64,000 bases of DNA from Hydrogenophilales bacterium. Lineage in GTDB: Bacteria > Pseudomonadota > Gammaproteobacteria > Burkholderiales > Thiobacillaceae. The position numbers and the translations under genes were made by a program. The stretch spans positions 62,001 through 126,000 of the forward strand of contig JAHFRD010000006.1 of the NCBI GenBank assembly GCA_023258975.1, read 5' to 3'. The notes under the pieces are model-generated. The model made no database searches. It was not told the origin of the DNA and saw only the letters and a program-made list of their open reading frames with translations. Shown here one piece after another: positions 25,955 through 36,154 of this stretch (its first letter is position 1; each line of letters opens with the position of its first letter).

Positions 25955-27652
25955 ATGCAACTTTCCTTCGGCTACGCTTCTGAAACCGGCCCGCGCCCTC
26001 GCAACGAGGATTTCGGCGGCTTCGTCACGCCGCCACCCGCCACGACGGCGTTGAAGGGCTGGGTGGCGGCGCTGGCGGATGGGGTGTCGGGCGGTTCGCA
26101 TGGGCGCGAGGCGGCGGAGAGCACGGTGCGCAATCTGCTGGCCGATTACTACGCCACCCCGGAAACCTGGGAAGTGGCGCACGCGCTGGATACCGTGATC
26201 CAGAGCCTGAACCGCTGGCTGTCCGGCCAGGTGGCTTCGCGCCGCGAGCCGGGCGGCATGGCCTGCACCCTTTCCGCCCTGGTGTTGCGCGGTCGGCGCT
26301 GGACGCTGGCACACGTCGGCGATACCCGCATCTACCGCCTGCGCGGCGAGCATCTGGAACAACTCACTCAGGATCACACCTGGGAACAGCCGGGAATGGA
26401 GCATGTGTTGAAGCGCGCCGTCGGTCTGGATACGCATCTTCGGGTGGATTACGCCGAGGGCGATCTGGCGGCGGGCGATGTTTTCCTGATCGTCTGCGAC
26501 GGGGTCTGGCAGCCGTTGGGGCAGGTCGAATTGCACCGCCTGCTGAGGCTGCACGACGACGCCGAGGCCTGCGCCCGCAACCTGGTGGCCGAGGCGTTGC
26601 GCCAGGGCGGCGGCGACAACGCCAGCGCGCTGGTGGCGCGCGTGGCCGACCTGGGCGAAGACCTCGACCAGACCGGATTTTTGACACGCCGCCATCTGCC
26701 CCTGCCGGGCCGCCTGGCGCCCGGTTCGCGGCTTGATGGCTACCTCATCGACGAAGTCCTGCACGATTCGCGCGAGACCCTGTTGTATCGCGCGCGCGTG
26801 GCGGATTCCGGGCAGCCCTGCGTGCTGAAAACCCTGCAACCGCGCCTGGAGGGCGACGCGGAACTGGCCGACCGCCTGTTGTTGGAGGAGTGGCTGGGGA
26901 AACGGGTGCAGTCGCACTACTTCCCGGAAATCCTGCCGGCGCCGGAACGCAATTTCCTCTATTTCGCCATGAGCTGGCATGCCGGCCAGACCTTGCAGGC
27001 CGGGCTGGATCACGGCCGCCACTTCTCCGCGCAGGAGGCGGTGTCGCTGGGGATCCGGCTGCTCAAGGGCCTGGGGGCGCTGCACCGCCTGGATGTGGCG
27101 CACCGCGACGTGAAGCCGGCCAATCTGCACCTGGGCGAGGACGGCAAACTGCGCATTCTCGACCTGGGCGTGGCGCATTGCCCGGCCTGCCCGCGCGAAC
27201 AGGCCGGGGACAATCCCGGAACGCCCAGCTACATGGCGCCGGAGCTGTTCTCCGGCGAGGCCGGAAACTCGGGGGAAAAGAACGGCGCCGACCTCTATGC
27301 CGCCGGTGTCACCCTGTATCACCTGCTCACCCGCAAGTATCCCTATGGCGAGATCGAGGCGTTCCAGCATCCGCGCTTTGGCGACCCGGTTCCACCGACG
27401 CGCTATCGGCCGGATATTCCCGGCTGGCTGGAGCGCGCGTTGTTCAAGGCCTGCGCCAGGAGGCCGGAAGAACGCTTCGAAACCGCCGAGGAGTTTCTCC
27501 TCGCCCTGGAGCGAGGCGAAGCCAGCCGGTTGGCGCGGCCGCGGCCGACCCCGTTGGCCGCGCGCGACCCCGTGCGTTTCTGGCAGACTGTCGCGCTGCT
27601 CGCGGTTGTGTTCAACCTGTTGTTCCTCTACCTGCTGTTGGCGGGTCGATAA
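25955..27652 (+). CDS. PP2C phosphatase-Ser/Thr kinase fusion with C-terminal membrane anchor
   Basis: The 565-residue protein has an N-terminal PP2C-type phosphatase (about 1-235; RPRNEDFGG, ALADGVSGG, HVGDTRIYRL, CDGVWQ, GGGDNASAL) and a C-terminal kinase (about 255-530). The kinase has CVLKTLQPR for the ATP-binding Lys, HRDVKPANL, and DLG in place of DFG, then YMAPELF. A single hydrophobic segment ends the protein (TVALLAVVFNLLFLYLLLA). The same fusion adjoins nitrate transporters of assimilation clusters in pseudomonads, so it may tune nitrate uptake. DLG for DFG is common in active bacterial kinases. Confidence 0.9.
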   Translation: MQLSFGYASETGPRPRNEDFGGFVTPPPATTALKGWVAALADGVSGGSHGREAAESTVRNLLADYYATPETWEVAHALDTVIQSLNRWLSGQVASRREPGGMACTLSALVLRGRRWTLAHVGDTRIYRLRGEHLEQLTQDHTWEQPGMEHVLKRAVGLDTHLRVDYAEGDLAAGDVFLIVCDGVWQPLGQVELHRLLRLHDDAEACARNLVAEALRQGGGDNASALVARVADLGEDLDQTGFLTRRHLPLPGRLAPGSRLDGYLIDEVLHDSRETLLYRARVADSGQPCVLKTLQPRLEGDAELADRLLLEEWLGKRVQSHYFPEILPAPERNFLYFAMSWHAGQTLQAGLDHGRHFSAQEAVSLGIRLLKGLGALHRLDVAHRDVKPANLHLGEDGKLRILDLGVAHCPACPREQAGDNPGTPSYMAPELFSGEAGNSGEKNGADLYAAGVTLYHLLTRKYPYGEIEAFQHPRFGDPVPPTRYRPDIPGWLERALFKACARRPEERFETAEEFLLALERGEASRLARPRPTPLAARDPVRFWQTVALLAVVFNLLFLYLLLAGR

Positions 27653-27675
27653 CCTGTTTATCCAAGGAGAATTCC

Positions 27676-28122
27676 ATGCTGGTCAAAGACATCATGAGCC
27701 GCAGTATCCGCACCGTTCTGCCCGATACCCCCCTGCTCGAAGTGTCGTCCCTGATGTGCCTGTACCGACTCTCCGGCCTGCCGGTGGTGGAAGACGGCAA
27801 GCTGATCGGTTTCGTCGCGGAGAAGGATGTGCTCTCGCGCCTGTTCCCCACCCTGTCGGATTTTCGCGACGGCATGAGGGGCGTGGACTACGCGGCGATG
27901 GAGGCGCAATACAAGGAAGTCATGCACCTCAAGACCGCCGACATCATGGCGACCCGGGTGGTCAGCGTATCGCCCGACATGCACGCGTTGCAGGCTGCCG
28001 CCACGATGGTGCGCCACAACTTCCGCCGCATTCCGGTCGCCAGTGACGACAAGCTGGAAGGCATGCTTTCCCTGGGCGACGTGCACAAGGCCCTGTTCCA
28101 CGGCAACGTGGCGCGGCGCTGA
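27676..28122 (+). CDS. Two-CBS-domain protein
   Basis: The 148-residue protein is two CBS domains: VKDIMSRSIRTVLPDTPLLEVSSLMCLYRLSGLPVVEDGKLIGFVAEKDV and, after a charged linker, TADIMATRVVSVSPDMHALQAAATMVRHNFRRIPVASDDKLEGMLSLGDV. CBS pairs usually sense adenine nucleotides. It has a strong AAGGAG site and sits between the phosphatase-kinase and NasT-like genes, so it may report energy state to nitrate assimilation; that is inference. Confidence 0.92.
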   Translation: MLVKDIMSRSIRTVLPDTPLLEVSSLMCLYRLSGLPVVEDGKLIGFVAEKDVLSRLFPTLSDFRDGMRGVDYAAMEAQYKEVMHLKTADIMATRVVSVSPDMHALQAAATMVRHNFRRIPVASDDKLEGMLSLGDVHKALFHGNVARR

Positions 28123-28129
28123 CAGCGGC

Positions 28130-28714
28130 ATGCCGGAAGCGCTCAAGGTTCTGGTGATCGGCCCCTCGCGCCGACGCCTGGACAGCCTCATGGAGGCGCT
28201 GGCGGCGAGCGCGCCGGAACACCATCTGATCGGCCGTCTCGACCGCGCCATCGACCTGCCCGCCTGGGTGGCCGAACTGGAGCCGGACGCCATCATCATG
28301 GATACCGAATCACCCAGCCGCGACACCCTGGAGCAGGTGATGGTGATGAGCGAACGCACGCCGCGTCCCATCGTCATGTTCAGCCGGGATGAATCCCGGG
28401 AGGCGATGCGCGGCGCGGTATCGGCCGGGGTGGCCTGTTATGTGGTGAACGGCCTGGAAACGGAGCGCATCCAGCCCTTGCTGCAACTCGCCCGGGTTCG
28501 CTTCGAGGCCTGGCAGGCGATGCGCGACGACACCCTGCGCGCGCGCCAGGAGTTGCGGGAACACAAGCTGATCGAGCAGGCCAAGCGCCACCTCATGAAG
28601 GAGGGGAACCTCTCGGAAGAGGCGGCCTATCAGGCCTTGCGGCGCGAGGCAATGGCGCACAGGAAGCGCATCGCCGACGTGGCGCGCCTGGTCGTGGAGA
28701 TGGCCCACGGGTAG
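28130..28714 (+). CDS. nasT: NasT-like ANTAR-domain response regulator
   Basis: The 194-residue protein has a receiver-like domain (VLVIGPSRRRLDSLMEAL, IIMDTESPSRDTLEQVMVM, with Asp in MDTES) and an ANTAR domain at the C-terminus (RQELREHKLIEQAKRHLMKEGNLSEEAAYQALRREAMAHRKRIADVARLVVEM). ANTAR proteins bind two-hairpin leader RNAs and prevent termination of nitrate and nitrite assimilation operons. The usual acidic pair of the receiver (DD or ED) is missing (VLVIGPS), so phosphorylation may not be the trigger; NasS-type ligands could be. No ANTAR hairpin pair was found in the leader of the nitrate transporter gene here. Confidence 0.85.
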   Translation: MPEALKVLVIGPSRRRLDSLMEALAASAPEHHLIGRLDRAIDLPAWVAELEPDAIIMDTESPSRDTLEQVMVMSERTPRPIVMFSRDESREAMRGAVSAGVACYVVNGLETERIQPLLQLARVRFEAWQAMRDDTLRARQELREHKLIEQAKRHLMKEGNLSEEAAYQALRREAMAHRKRIADVARLVVEMAHG

Positions 28715-29038
28715 GCGGCGCGGAAAATGAAGTCGCGCCGTTCCCACCGCCCGTTCGTGGCGCGGCCGGCTATCTTTTCCGAGGACATTCCCCCTGGATA
28801 TTGCGATGCACCATCCGGGCGTTAAGACAACGCTGAATACTCATTATTTATCAATGGTTTGAGTTTCTGTATGGGACGCGCATCGGGCCGTTTCCTTGCC
28901 CAGAACGCCTGGCTTCTGTCATTATTCGCGGGTTTGCCGGCCGGTTTTCGGCCTCACCTGGTTTTCCTCCCGATATTTCCGCCCGCCTGAGCCCTTGTTT
29001 TGCCTATGGCGCGGCCCTGTTTCAAGCAGAGAGTGTGT
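28715..29038. other. Intergenic stretch, no gene seen
   Basis: An AT-richer part around 28830-28870 (CTCATTATTTATCAATGG) is likely to hold the promoter of the large PEPCK gene. No hairpin or repeat was seen. Confidence 0.5.
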
Positions 29039-32000
29039 ATGGACAACGATATCGCCCGCCTCGGACAGCCCATGCCTGCGGTCTCCCGCATCGTTTCGCG
29101 CCAGGTTGGCCCGGAGCGGATGAAGCGCGTGCGCCAGATCAATCTGCAACTCGCCGCCTCGGGCCAGCCGGTACCGCGCGATGGTGACGACGATTTGCTC
29201 GATGTCGCCGAGGACATGCTGCGCAATTACCGCCAGCATCGCCGTCTGCTGCGCGATTACCGCTGCCCGGCGGATCAGCGCATCCAGGATTTCGTCAACG
29301 ATTACCTGGCGCGCAATGGGGCGCTCGCCGGCGCCGCGCCTCGGGTGCAACTGCCCGCCGCGCCGTTCATTCTGGATCGCCCCGGCCTCGCGGCGGAACT
29401 CTCCCTGCCGCTGGACGGCGACCATTTCGAGTCGCGTTATCTCGCGTCCTATCGCGTGCGCCAGGGCGTGCTGCACAACCCGGGCAAGGATCGCCGCACC
29501 ACCGAAGGCGTGTTCCACATCGCCGAAGGCGGCCTGCCGATTCCCTGGGACAAGAAAGCCGTGCCGGCGGCCACCTTCGCCGCGCTGATGCGCGCCGCGC
29601 TGGACGCGCCGGACGACCTGCTGCGCCTGCCCTATACCGCCAACCAGCCGCAAGGCGCGCATCTCTGGGTGTCGCTGCTGTTGCGCCCGCTGGTTTCCCC
29701 CGAGGTGGCCGGCGTGATGCCGGCCAAACGGATGGAAACCCGCTTTTTCGCGCCGGGCGGGCTGGTGGCCAATCTGGATTTCGTGGAGCGCATCTTCGGC
29801 AACGCGGGCGACCCCTACCTGCCGGAAAACGATGCCGGCCTCGACGTGATGGGCTGGAGCGGCCACACCGGCTGCGTGATCCTGGCGCCGCATCTCACCA
29901 CCTTGCGCAAGAAAGACCTGGGCCTGCCGCATTTCGACGCCGCCAGCGAACGCCAGCGTCGCGACGGCATGTGCTGGAAGGAGGCTGACGAGCTGTACAA
30001 CGGCGGCCAGGCCTTCAAGATCGTCTGCCGCGACATGAGCGGCGTGATCGTGACCCTGATCGCTGACAACTACTTCGGCTACAGCAAGAAGGAAATCAAA
30101 TCGCAGATCAGCTACGCCGCCAACCTGTTCGGCGGTAGCGAGGAAGAACATTCCGGCGGCGCCCTGGCGTTCGCCAGCTACAACCTGGGCGAGAGCTACG
30201 CGCCCGACAGCCGGTTGCCGGATCACGGGCACACCCTGGCCGAGGTGCTGGCCCTGCTCGACGAACAGGCGGTTCTCCACCCGGAAGGCCACGCCAGCGA
30301 CAAGCGGTTCAAGAACGTCCATTTCGTGCCGGAAGACGCTCGCTTCGACGTCAATACCCTCCAGGTCATGTGGGGAGAGGGCACCTCTCCCTCGCGCCAG
30401 ATCAAGCTGCTGGCCGGCCACACCTACATCTACCCCTGCGGCTACAAGATCGAGCTCCAGAAACACCCGCAAGCGCCGACCTGGCGACTGGTCGGCACCG
30501 AGGCGGAAGGCGCTTTCTGCTACAAGCCCTGCACCGTGTCCGGCGGCGGCAAGTCGGAAATTTCCAAGTCGCTGGTCGGCTCCCTGCTGTCCGGCCCATT
30601 CTTCGTGAAAGATCTGAAAGACGACCTGGATCAGGTGGAAGCCATCTTCCGGCGCAGCTATTCCGACCGCTTCAAGGCCGTCCCGCCGGAAGGCAGCGAC
30701 AACCGCTCCATCCTCAGCACCAAACGTTCGGTCGGTTCGGTGATCCGCCTGCTCACTCCGTCGGAAACCGAATACTCCCCGGAATACAACGCCTGGCTGG
30801 AATCCATTCCCCAGCACATCCGTTCGCTGGCTTTCATCATCAAGCGTTTCTACCGCCAGGAATGGGGCGACAAAGGAGAAAACGCCTGGCGCGAGCACTT
30901 CTCGGTGGACCAGATCAACGGCCACCCCGGCCACGAACTCAAGTACCGTGGCCGCGAGCTCGTCGCCAGCTACCTGCGCGTGGGCCGCCTCACCGACGGT
31001 TCCTGGCGCGTGTTCAAGCTGCGCCAGAATTTCGACGGCGCGCACAAGGTGCAACTGGCCGACGACATCGCGGTGGCCGCCACCCTGCCGGCCAGCCAGT
31101 TGCCCAACCTGAATCCGGCCTGGGCGTACCCCTCGGTGAAACTGGTGGAAAACTGCGAAGCGCGCCTGTTCCAGCGCCCGGACGACGCCAAGCATCGCGG
31201 CATGGATCCGCAGACCGAGCTCGACCTGACCCTGCCGGACAACTTCATTTCCAACTTCGCCCCGCTCGACCGCCAGGATGCGCGCGACCTGATCGACGAC
31301 GTGGTGGAGTTTTCGCAATACTCCGAGCCGATGCGCCAGTTCATCCAGGCGGCGGCCGATGCCGTGGAAGACGGCTGGTTCGTTTCCTCCGCGCATCCGC
31401 GTATCGTCGGCGGCAAACCCAGCCCCAACGTGCGCTATCTGCAGGCGCGCCCCGATCTGGCCAGCCCGCGCGAACGCCATCTGGCGGAACTCGGCACTCG
31501 TCTGCAACGGCGCATTCCCGGCGCGCAGCCGGTGCACTTCCCGGTCAACGCCGTGCTGCCGGGGCGCCGCAACAACCCGCAAGCACCCGGCATCAAGCCG
31601 CTCGCGGTATATGGGCCGATCCACTACCAGGAGCTGCCCGAGTTGTTCATGGACTTCATCGCCAGCCTCTCCGGCAAGTCCCCCTCCACCACCGGCGCCG
31701 GTTCCGAAGGCGCGTTGACCAAGGGGCCGTTCAACGCCCTCAGCACCACCGCCGACCTCAACAACGCCCTGGTTTCCTTCATCCTGTGCGGCTATCCCGG
31801 CTTTACCTCCGCCGCCGGCTTCATCGGCCGCGAGCGCCGCGTCGATCACGACGTCAGCTTCCTGGTGCCGGAAATCTGGAGCCGCCTCACCCAGCGCGAG
31901 CAGGAACCGGCCTGGCTGATCGAGCGGGGCTACCTGGAAAAACTGGAAGACTTCGACCACAACGGCCGCCGCGTCCTCGCCAGCCGCCTCGGCTATCGCA

Positions 32001-32548
32001 TCACCAACGGCTTCGCGCACGCCTACCTGGGCAAGATTTTCGACAGCCCGATGGCGGTGTTCGACGAAGCCATGCTGAAGCCGGAAACCCAGAGCCTCGA
32101 CGCCTTTGTCGAAGGCATCAAGCACATCGTCGCCTCGCAGCGCCAGGTCGCCCAGGGTTACCTGGACGACGGTTCCGTCGAGGATGCCTGCCCGCCGCTG
32201 CAAGCGTTGTTGCACATCATGGTGAGCGGCGCATACCAGGGCAAAAACCTCGCCCACCCGGACATCCGCGCCCTGTTCACGCGCGAATCGCTGCTCGCCG
32301 GCGACTGGTACCGCGAGCGCCTCGACCTGAAACAGCAACGCGACATCGCCCTGGCGCAACGCCAGGTGGCCTACCTCAGGGCCTTCCTGGAAGCCGACGC
32401 GCGCGAGCGCTGCGACCCCGACCAGCTCGCGCCCTGCCAGGCGCTGCTCGCCCAGGCCGAGACGGAGCTCGCCCGTGTCAGCGGCGCGGCGTACCGGGAA
32501 AGCCTGTGGGGCAGTCTGGGAGCGGATTGGGTGCATCGGGGGGCTTGA
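29039..32548 (+). CDS. Probable PPi-dependent phosphoenolpyruvate carboxykinase
   Basis: The 1169-residue protein is far larger than ATP- or GTP-PEPCK and fits the PPi-type enzymes known from Propionibacterium freudenreichii and Entamoeba (about 1100-1200 residues). A P-loop-like SGGGKSEIS lies at 501-509, and LSGKSPSTTGAGSEGALTKGPFNAL follows in the second lobe. The reaction interconverts PEP, CO2 and Pi with oxaloacetate and PPi. The family call rests on length and remembered motif patterns, not on a database match. It stands alone as a single gene with a terminator. It matters here because ppc is broken at 43242. The ATG at 29039 is chosen; an upstream in-frame ATG at 29000 gives only a short, unlikely extension. 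Confidence 0.65.
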   Translation: MDNDIARLGQPMPAVSRIVSRQVGPERMKRVRQINLQLAASGQPVPRDGDDDLLDVAEDMLRNYRQHRRLLRDYRCPADQRIQDFVNDYLARNGALAGAAPRVQLPAAPFILDRPGLAAELSLPLDGDHFESRYLASYRVRQGVLHNPGKDRRTTEGVFHIAEGGLPIPWDKKAVPAATFAALMRAALDAPDDLLRLPYTANQPQGAHLWVSLLLRPLVSPEVAGVMPAKRMETRFFAPGGLVANLDFVERIFGNAGDPYLPENDAGLDVMGWSGHTGCVILAPHLTTLRKKDLGLPHFDAASERQRRDGMCWKEADELYNGGQAFKIVCRDMSGVIVTLIADNYFGYSKKEIKSQISYAANLFGGSEEEHSGGALAFASYNLGESYAPDSRLPDHGHTLAEVLALLDEQAVLHPEGHASDKRFKNVHFVPEDARFDVNTLQVMWGEGTSPSRQIKLLAGHTYIYPCGYKIELQKHPQAPTWRLVGTEAEGAFCYKPCTVSGGGKSEISKSLVGSLLSGPFFVKDLKDDLDQVEAIFRRSYSDRFKAVPPEGSDNRSILSTKRSVGSVIRLLTPSETEYSPEYNAWLESIPQHIRSLAFIIKRFYRQEWGDKGENAWREHFSVDQINGHPGHELKYRGRELVASYLRVGRLTDGSWRVFKLRQNFDGAHKVQLADDIAVAATLPASQLPNLNPAWAYPSVKLVENCEARLFQRPDDAKHRGMDPQTELDLTLPDNFISNFAPLDRQDARDLIDDVVEFSQYSEPMRQFIQAAADAVEDGWFVSSAHPRIVGGKPSPNVRYLQARPDLASPRERHLAELGTRLQRRIPGAQPVHFPVNAVLPGRRNNPQAPGIKPLAVYGPIHYQELPELFMDFIASLSGKSPSTTGAGSEGALTKGPFNALSTTADLNNALVSFILCGYPGFTSAAGFIGRERRVDHDVSFLVPEIWSRLTQREQEPAWLIERGYLEKLEDFDHNGRRVLASRLGYRITNGFAHAYLGKIFDSPMAVFDEAMLKPETQSLDAFVEGIKHIVASQRQVAQGYLDDGSVEDACPPLQALLHIMVSGAYQGKNLAHPDIRALFTRESLLAGDWYRERLDLKQQRDIALAQRQVAYLRAFLEADARERCDPDQLAPCQALLAQAETELARVSGAAYRESLWGSLGADWVHRGA

Positions 32549-32559
32549 GACCCGGGCAG

Positions 32560-32599
32560 CCCATGAAAAAACCCCGCCACGGCGGGGTTTTTTCATGGG
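32560..32599 (+). terminator. Long terminator hairpin after the PEPCK gene
   Basis: CCCATGAAAAAACCCCGCC (32560-32578) pairs almost perfectly with its complement to 32599, giving a stem with a GC core, flanking A/T runs and six T. It may work in both directions. Confidence 0.9.
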
Positions 32600-32677
32600 C
32601 CGCGACAATTTGCCGCATTCCCGGACGCATAAGCGTTTCCTAACATGGCGCGCTTATGTCGATAACGGAGTCCGGAA

Positions 32678-34702
32678 ATGAAGTCGCGCTTGAAGCCCCT
32701 CGTCGCCTTGTTGTCGGCCTGCCCTTTGTACGGCGTCGCGGCCGAGATTCCCATGCTGGACGAGATCGTCGTCACCGCCGCGCCCATGTCGCTGCCGCTC
32801 ATCGTGGTCAGCGACCCCAAGGCGCCGCGCCAGCCGGTGCCGGCGCACGATGGCGCCGATTATCTGAAGAGCATTCCGGGCTTCAACGTGATCCGCAAAG
32901 GCGGCACGGATGGCGATCCGATCCTGCGCGGCATGGCCGGATCGCGCTTGAACATCCTGATGGATGACCAGCACATCCTGGGCGGCTGCGGCATGCGCAT
33001 GGATCCGCCCACGGCTTATATCTTTCCGGAGGTGTATGACCGGGTGACCGTTCTCAAGGGCCCGCAGAGCGTGGCCGATGGCGCCAATGTGGCCGGCGCG
33101 GTGAAATTCGAGCGCAAGAAACCGGCCTTCGCGCGCGAGGAAAAGCGCGCCCTGTTGTCCGCCACGGTGGGGAGCTGGGGGCGCAACGACGTGGTGGCGG
33201 ACGCCACTTATGGCAATGGCCGCGCCTATGTGCGCGGCTTCGCTTCTCACACCGATGCCGACGATTACCAGGATGGAAACGGCGCCAAGGTGCATTCCGC
33301 CTATACGCGCTGGAACGCCGGCGCGGTGGGAGGCTGGACGCCGGATCGGGATACCCGTGTCGAGCTGTCGCTGGACGCCAGCGACGGCGAGGCCGCCTAC
33401 GCGGATCGCACCATGGACGGGGCCAGGTTCGCCCGCGAGGGATTGGGCCTGAAATTCACGCGCGCCAACCTGACGCCCCTGGTCGGCAAATTCGAGGCGC
33501 AGGTCTTCCATAACTACATCGACCACGTGATGGACAACTACACGCTACGCACGCGCCCCGCCGGCCTGGCCGCGTTCAATAATCCGGATCGCAAGACCCA
33601 GGGCGCGCGCGTGGCGCTGGGGCTGAACCCGGGCGAAGCCACGACGTTGACCGTGGGCGCGGGTTACGAGCGCAACGAACATACCCTGCGCACCTCGGCG
33701 GGCGGCAACGTGGCGGTGGATGCGTACAAGCGCCTGGCCGACCTCGAAGCGGATACCCGTAACGTCTTCGTCGAACTGGAGCACAGCCTGGACAGCCGCT
33801 CGCGCATTCTGGGCGGTCTGCGCCAGGAATGGTTTTCCGTCGCGCGCTGGAAATTCGCCTCCACCGCCGTACTCGCCAGCGCCAGCGAGACGCTGACCTG
33901 GAAAGCGGGCGCCGATCAGAATCTGAGCAGTGCCTTCCTGCGTTATGAGCGGAATCTTTCCAGCCTGCCCGCCACCTTCTACGTCGGCCTGGGCCGCGCG
34001 CAGCGGCCGATGGATCACTGGGAGGCGACCACCTATGAAGGCCTCACCAACACCGGCGCGCTACGGCCGGAGACCAATACCCAACTCGATCTCGGCCTGC
34101 ATTACGCCGCCGGCCCCTGGCGCGCCAACCTGGCGGCCTATCACGCCCGGATCGGCGACTACATGCTGACGCGCGCGAGCGGCATCGGCAGCTGCGCCAA
34201 TGCCAACGGCTGCGTGGCGAACATCGACGCCAGCACCACGGGCCTGGAGGCGGATGCTTCCTACCGCTTCGATGAACGCTGGAAGGGCTTCGCCAGCCTG
34301 GCTTATGTGCGTGGCGAGAACGACAGCGATCACGCGCCGCTGGCCCAGATGCCGCCGCTGGAGGGCCGCCTCGGCGCGGAATATGACGACCGTGCCTGGT
34401 CTTTCGGCGCGTTGCTGCGTCTGGTGGCGGCGCAGAACCGTGTGCAGGTCGGCTACGGCGGCATCGTCGGCCAGGATCTCGGCCGTACTTCCGGCTTCGC
34501 CGTGTTCTCGCTCAACGCGGGCTGGAAACCGCGCAAGGACGTCAAGCTCACCGCCGGAGTGGACAATCTGTTCGACAAACTTTATGCCGAACATATCAGC
34601 CGAACCGGCACCCCCGCCGCCGTGCCGGTGGGTTATTCCACCAGCACGCGGGTAAACGAACCCGGACGCACGCTTTGGCTTAAGCTGAACGCGGATTTCT
34701 GA
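32678..34702 (+). CDS. TonB-dependent copper receptor (OprC/NosA type)
   Basis: The 674-residue outer-membrane protein has a signal peptide (MKSRLKPLVALLSACPLYGVAA), a TonB box region (LDEIVVTAA), a plug domain (about 50-160) with the family-typical GGCGMRMDPPTAYIFPEVYDRVTVLKGPQSV, and a beta barrel ending in F. Copper receptors of the OprC/NosA family carry a GGCPxRMDPPT-like plug; Cys and Met residues there bind copper. The next gene encodes a PCu(A)C chaperone, supporting copper import or delivery to periplasmic cuproenzymes. Confidence 0.87.
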   Translation: MKSRLKPLVALLSACPLYGVAAEIPMLDEIVVTAAPMSLPLIVVSDPKAPRQPVPAHDGADYLKSIPGFNVIRKGGTDGDPILRGMAGSRLNILMDDQHILGGCGMRMDPPTAYIFPEVYDRVTVLKGPQSVADGANVAGAVKFERKKPAFAREEKRALLSATVGSWGRNDVVADATYGNGRAYVRGFASHTDADDYQDGNGAKVHSAYTRWNAGAVGGWTPDRDTRVELSLDASDGEAAYADRTMDGARFAREGLGLKFTRANLTPLVGKFEAQVFHNYIDHVMDNYTLRTRPAGLAAFNNPDRKTQGARVALGLNPGEATTLTVGAGYERNEHTLRTSAGGNVAVDAYKRLADLEADTRNVFVELEHSLDSRSRILGGLRQEWFSVARWKFASTAVLASASETLTWKAGADQNLSSAFLRYERNLSSLPATFYVGLGRAQRPMDHWEATTYEGLTNTGALRPETNTQLDLGLHYAAGPWRANLAAYHARIGDYMLTRASGIGSCANANGCVANIDASTTGLEADASYRFDERWKGFASLAYVRGENDSDHAPLAQMPPLEGRLGAEYDDRAWSFGALLRLVAAQNRVQVGYGGIVGQDLGRTSGFAVFSLNAGWKPRKDVKLTAGVDNLFDKLYAEHISRTGTPAAVPVGYSTSTRVNEPGRTLWLKLNADF

Positions 34703-34731
34703 TCGCCCACCAACCCGAGAGAGGAAACACC

Positions 34732-35199
<468 letters not shown>

Positions 35200-35206
35200 G
35201 GGGGGA

Positions 35207-35231
35207 GTGGCGCCGGCATCCTTGCCGGCGA
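35207..35231. repeat. GTGGCGCCGGC-type palindrome
   Basis: CGCCGGCATCCTTGCCGGCG is the core of the repeat family also at 24332 and 57185. It lies just after the copper chaperone stop codon. Confidence 0.7.
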
Positions 35232-35262
35232 CTTTGCGCGGCCGACCAAAGGGTCGGCGCAA

Positions 35263-35287
35263 AAAAGCCGGCATGAAGCCGGCTTTT
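35263..35287. terminator. Terminator between the copper operon and phoU
   Basis: AAAAGCCGGC (35263-35272) pairs with GCCGGCTTTT (35278-35287) around ATGAA; the stem can serve both convergent genes. Confidence 0.85.
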
Positions 35288-35292
35288 GTTAT

Positions 35293-35316
35293 TCGCCCCG
35301 CGAGCGGGCCTCCTAC
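35293..35316. repeat. GTAGGAGGCCCGC repeat supplying the phoU stop
   Basis: On the minus strand GTAGGAGGCCCGCTCGCGGG is identical over 20 bases to the repeat inside murE at 61869-61888. The TAG stop of phoU (35313-35315) is part of it. Confidence 0.8.
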
Positions 35317-36014
35317 TGGAGTTCGCGTTCCAGTTCCTCGATGGTGGTGTGGCGCACATCCTTGCCCTTGACCATGAACACCACGTATTCGGACATGTTC
35401 TTGGCGTGGTCGCCGATGCGCTCGATGGCTTTCACCACGAACAACAGGTCGATGAAGGTGGAGATGGTGCGCGGGTCTTCCATCATGTAGGTGATCAGGT
35501 GGCGCATGATCATCTGGAATTCTTCGTCCACTTCCATGTCCTGGCGCGCCACGCCGGCGGCGCCGGAAGCGTCCAGGCGGGCGAAGGCGTCGAGCGATTC
35601 GCGCAGCATCCGCGTGGCCAGGCCGGCCATGTACTTGATTTCGTTGTAGCGCGGCGAGGTGATGCGGTCGCTTTCGTAGATCTTGATGGCGTAGCGCGCG
35701 ATCTTGGATGCCTCGTCGCCGATGCGTTCGAGATCGGTGATGGTCTTGACGATGGTCAGGATCATGCGCAGGTCGCCGGCGGTGGGCTGGCGCAGCGCGA
35801 TGATGTGGGTGCAGGCCTCGTCGCTGGCCACTTCCAGGGCATTGACCTTGTGGTCGTTGATGATGACTTCCTCGGCAAGCGCCACGTTGCCCGAGATCAG
35901 CGCCTCGACCGCCTTGCCGACCTGCTCCTCCACGAGGCCACCCATCTCCAGCACGCGTTTGCGCACGGCTTCCATGTCGGCATCGAATTGTTTGTAGATG
36001 TGTTCGCTGGGCAT
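35313..36014 (-). CDS. phoU: Phosphate signalling protein PhoU
   Basis: The 233-residue protein is two repeated three-helix PhoU domains with the metal-binding motifs DLERIGDEASKIA and AIERIGDHAKNMSEY (E/DxxxD patterns). PhoU restrains phosphate import by Pst and the PhoR-PhoB response. It stands alone here without the pst or phoBR genes. Its stop codon lies in a GTAGGAG repeat. A PiT transporter occurs 10 kb away. Confidence 0.95.
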   Translation of the reverse strand: MPSEHIYKQFDADMEAVRKRVLEMGGLVEEQVGKAVEALISGNVALAEEVIINDHKVNALEVASDEACTHIIALRQPTAGDLRMILTIVKTITDLERIGDEASKIARYAIKIYESDRITSPRYNEIKYMAGLATRMLRESLDAFARLDASGAAGVARQDMEVDEEFQMIMRHLITYMMEDPRTISTFIDLLFVVKAIERIGDHAKNMSEYVVFMVKGKDVRHTTIEELERELQ

Positions 36015-36154
36015 TGCATCGTCTCCGTCGATTACCGCTCTGTCGCCGCTTGCCGGGCCGGGGCGCGGCCAAGCTGGCGGAGTTTGCGGATTATAGGCGT
36101 GTCGTCCGGTCTGTTTATGACAACTCGGTGACGGTTCGCATCCTGGTGTGGACG

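Noticed and set aside
28922-32608. Very long minus-strand reading frame (over 1200 codons) opposite the PEPCK gene
   Set aside because: It is the antisense shadow of a high-GC gene; it has no ribosome site or protein family, and the plus strand shows conserved enzyme motifs.
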